Positions 19,903-20,782 of a stretch of DNA of 20,782 bases are shown piece by piece. The notes under the pieces are model-generated. The model was not told the origin of the DNA and made no database searches. It was given only the letters and a program-made list of their open reading frames with translations. Numbering within the stretch: position 1 is the first letter of the stretch; each line of letters starts with the position of its first letter. Source of the DNA: Actinomycetota bacterium (GTDB lineage: Bacteria; Actinomycetota; Acidimicrobiia; IMCC26256; JACDBD01); the NCBI GenBank assembly GCA_013695115.1, contig JACDBD010000127.1, forward strand, positions 1 through 20,782, written 5' to 3'. The position numbers and the translations under genes are program-made.

Positions 19903-20748
19903 GTGATTGACCTCCACAGTCACTCGACTGTCTCGGACGGGACCGACACGCCCGCCGCGGTGGTCGCACTGGGCGCGGCCGCGGGTCTCACCGCCCTGGC
20001 GCTCACCGACCACGACACGCTCGACCACCTGCCCGAGGCGCGCGCGGCCGCAGCCGAGCACGCGCTGCGCCTCGTTCCCGCCTGCGAGATCTCGTGCGAG
20101 CTCGGCGACCGGGCGCCGGGGACGATGCACCTGCTCGTGTACTTCGTCGACGAGACGCCCGGCCCACTCCAGGACCGGCTGGGCGAGCTCCGGGCCGGGC
20201 GCGCCGACCGCAACCAGCAGATCGTCGACTGTCTACGCGCCAACGGCATGGACGTGACCCTCGACGAGGTGCTCGCGCAGGCGGGCGAGGGCTCGGTGGG
20301 CCGGCCGCACGTCGCCCGGGTGCTCCTGGAGAAGGGGTGCGTCGGGTCGATCCAGGAAGCCTTCGATCGTTGGCTGGCCAAGGGACGCCCCGCGTACTTC
20401 GAGCGGGTGCGCCTGAGCCCTGAGGAGTCGATCGAACTCGCCCACGCGTCGGGGGGCGTGACCGTGATGGCGCACCCGTCGTCGCTCGACCTCGAGGACG
20501 AGGCGCTGGAGGAGTTCGTGGCCGGGCTCGCCACCACCGGCATCGACGGGCTCGAGTGCGAGTACGGGCGCTACTCGCCCGATGAACGCGCTTCCTACCG
20601 GGAGCTGGCCGGGCGGCACGGGCTCGCGGTGACCGGCGGCTCCGACTACCACGGCGACAACAAGCCCGACCTGCGGGTCGGGACCGGGCGGGGCGACCTC
20701 GCCGTGCCCGACGAGCTGCTCGACGTGCTGGAATCACGGCGGCCGTAG
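19903..20748 (+). CDS. PHP-domain phosphoesterase, probable 3',5'-nucleotide bisphosphate phosphatase
   Basis: A 281-residue PHP protein. Metal-site residues are readable: His5 and His7 (DLHSHST), Asp12, His37 (LTDHDT), Glu62 (PACEIS), His76, His136 (GRPHVARVL), His191 (VMAHPS), Asp248 and His250 (GGSDYHGDNK). This set and the order of motifs match the YciV/RNase AM-type PHP phosphatases, some of which hydrolyse 3'-phosphoadenosine 5'-phosphate (pAp) to AMP and trim 5' ends of short RNAs. Location 7 nt after cysC supports a pAp role, because PAPS consumption releases pAp. The GTG start has no evident ribosome site; translation may depend on coupling with cysC. The enzyme should be cytoplasmic. 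A general PHP hydrolase is the alternative. Confidence 0.85.
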   Translation: MIDLHSHSTVSDGTDTPAAVVALGAAAGLTALALTDHDTLDHLPEARAAAAEHALRLVPACEISCELGDRAPGTMHLLVYFVDETPGPLQDRLGELRAGRADRNQQIVDCLRANGMDVTLDEVLAQAGEGSVGRPHVARVLLEKGCVGSIQEAFDRWLAKGRPAYFERVRLSPEESIELAHASGGVTVMAHPSSLDLEDEALEEFVAGLATTGIDGLECEYGRYSPDERASYRELAGRHGLAVTGGSDYHGDNKPDLRVGTGRGDLAVPDELLDVLESRRP

Positions 20749-20782
20749 CGAGCGAGCGGTCGCGGCCCGGCCACCCCGATGG
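20749..20782. repeat. Partial dispersed palindromic repeat, copy 3 (cut by window end)
   Basis: The last 34 bases begin GAGCGAGCGG and end GGCCACCCCGATGG. In order and spacing these resemble the complement of copy 1 (GAGCGAGCGG, GGCCGGCCA, GATGG). The far half lies outside the window. Confidence 0.35.

Overview
This is a gene-dense, very GC-rich (roughly 70%) bacterial chromosome segment, most likely from an actinobacterium of the Acidimicrobiia or a close relative. The basis is the strong G/C third-position bias, frequent GTG starts, a BldC-type regulator, an F420-type (LLM) oxidoreductase, a DUF2332 protein, several SDRs and many leaderless-looking promoters. No rRNA, transposase, phage gene, CRISPR array or defence locus is visible. 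It reads as housekeeping and accessory metabolism, and no gene-free stretch exceeds about 220 bases.

Layout, left to right. (1) 1-1322 minus: a YibE/F-family membrane protein whose C-terminus leaves the window. (2) 1481-3306 plus: an SDR coupled to an alpha/beta-hydrolase-fold protein with Glu at the nucleophile position. (3) 3488-5294 plus: a xylose-isomerase-like TIM-barrel protein, then a CorA transporter. (4) 5298-6356 minus, DUF2332, facing away from 6382-7143 plus, an SDR; their promoters overlap. (5) 7168-8734 minus: a small acidic protein and a coupled SDR/VOC pair. (6) 8843-10348 plus: LLM oxidoreductase, HIT protein and a 38-residue membrane protein. (7) 10397-13439 plus: bioA-bioF-bioD, with overlapping stop and start codons. 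(8) 13500-15331 plus: alanine dehydrogenase and a DsbA/FrnE-like protein. (9) 15333-16564: tRNA-Lys (minus), a putative lipoprotein and a gene remnant (minus), a tRNA-Glu/Asp/Phe cluster (plus) and bldC (minus). (10) 16731-19276 minus: purF-purM. (11) 19335-20748 plus: cysC and a PHP-domain phosphatase.

Functional links. BioA, BioF and BioD cover three consecutive biotin steps, without bioB here. PurF and PurM are purine synthesis steps 1 and 5. CysC makes PAPS; the following PHP protein resembles enzymes that hydrolyse the PAP left after PAPS is used, suggesting a two-gene PAPS/PAP module.

The most distinctive signals are non-coding. Eight starts have a TAnnnT hexamer ending 6-8 nt upstream, which points to leaderless transcription. 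Two families of short palindromic repeats are scattered between genes, one copy lying in frame inside the YibE/F tail. A truncated coding frame abuts tRNA-Glu. I found no convincing wholly new multi-gene system.
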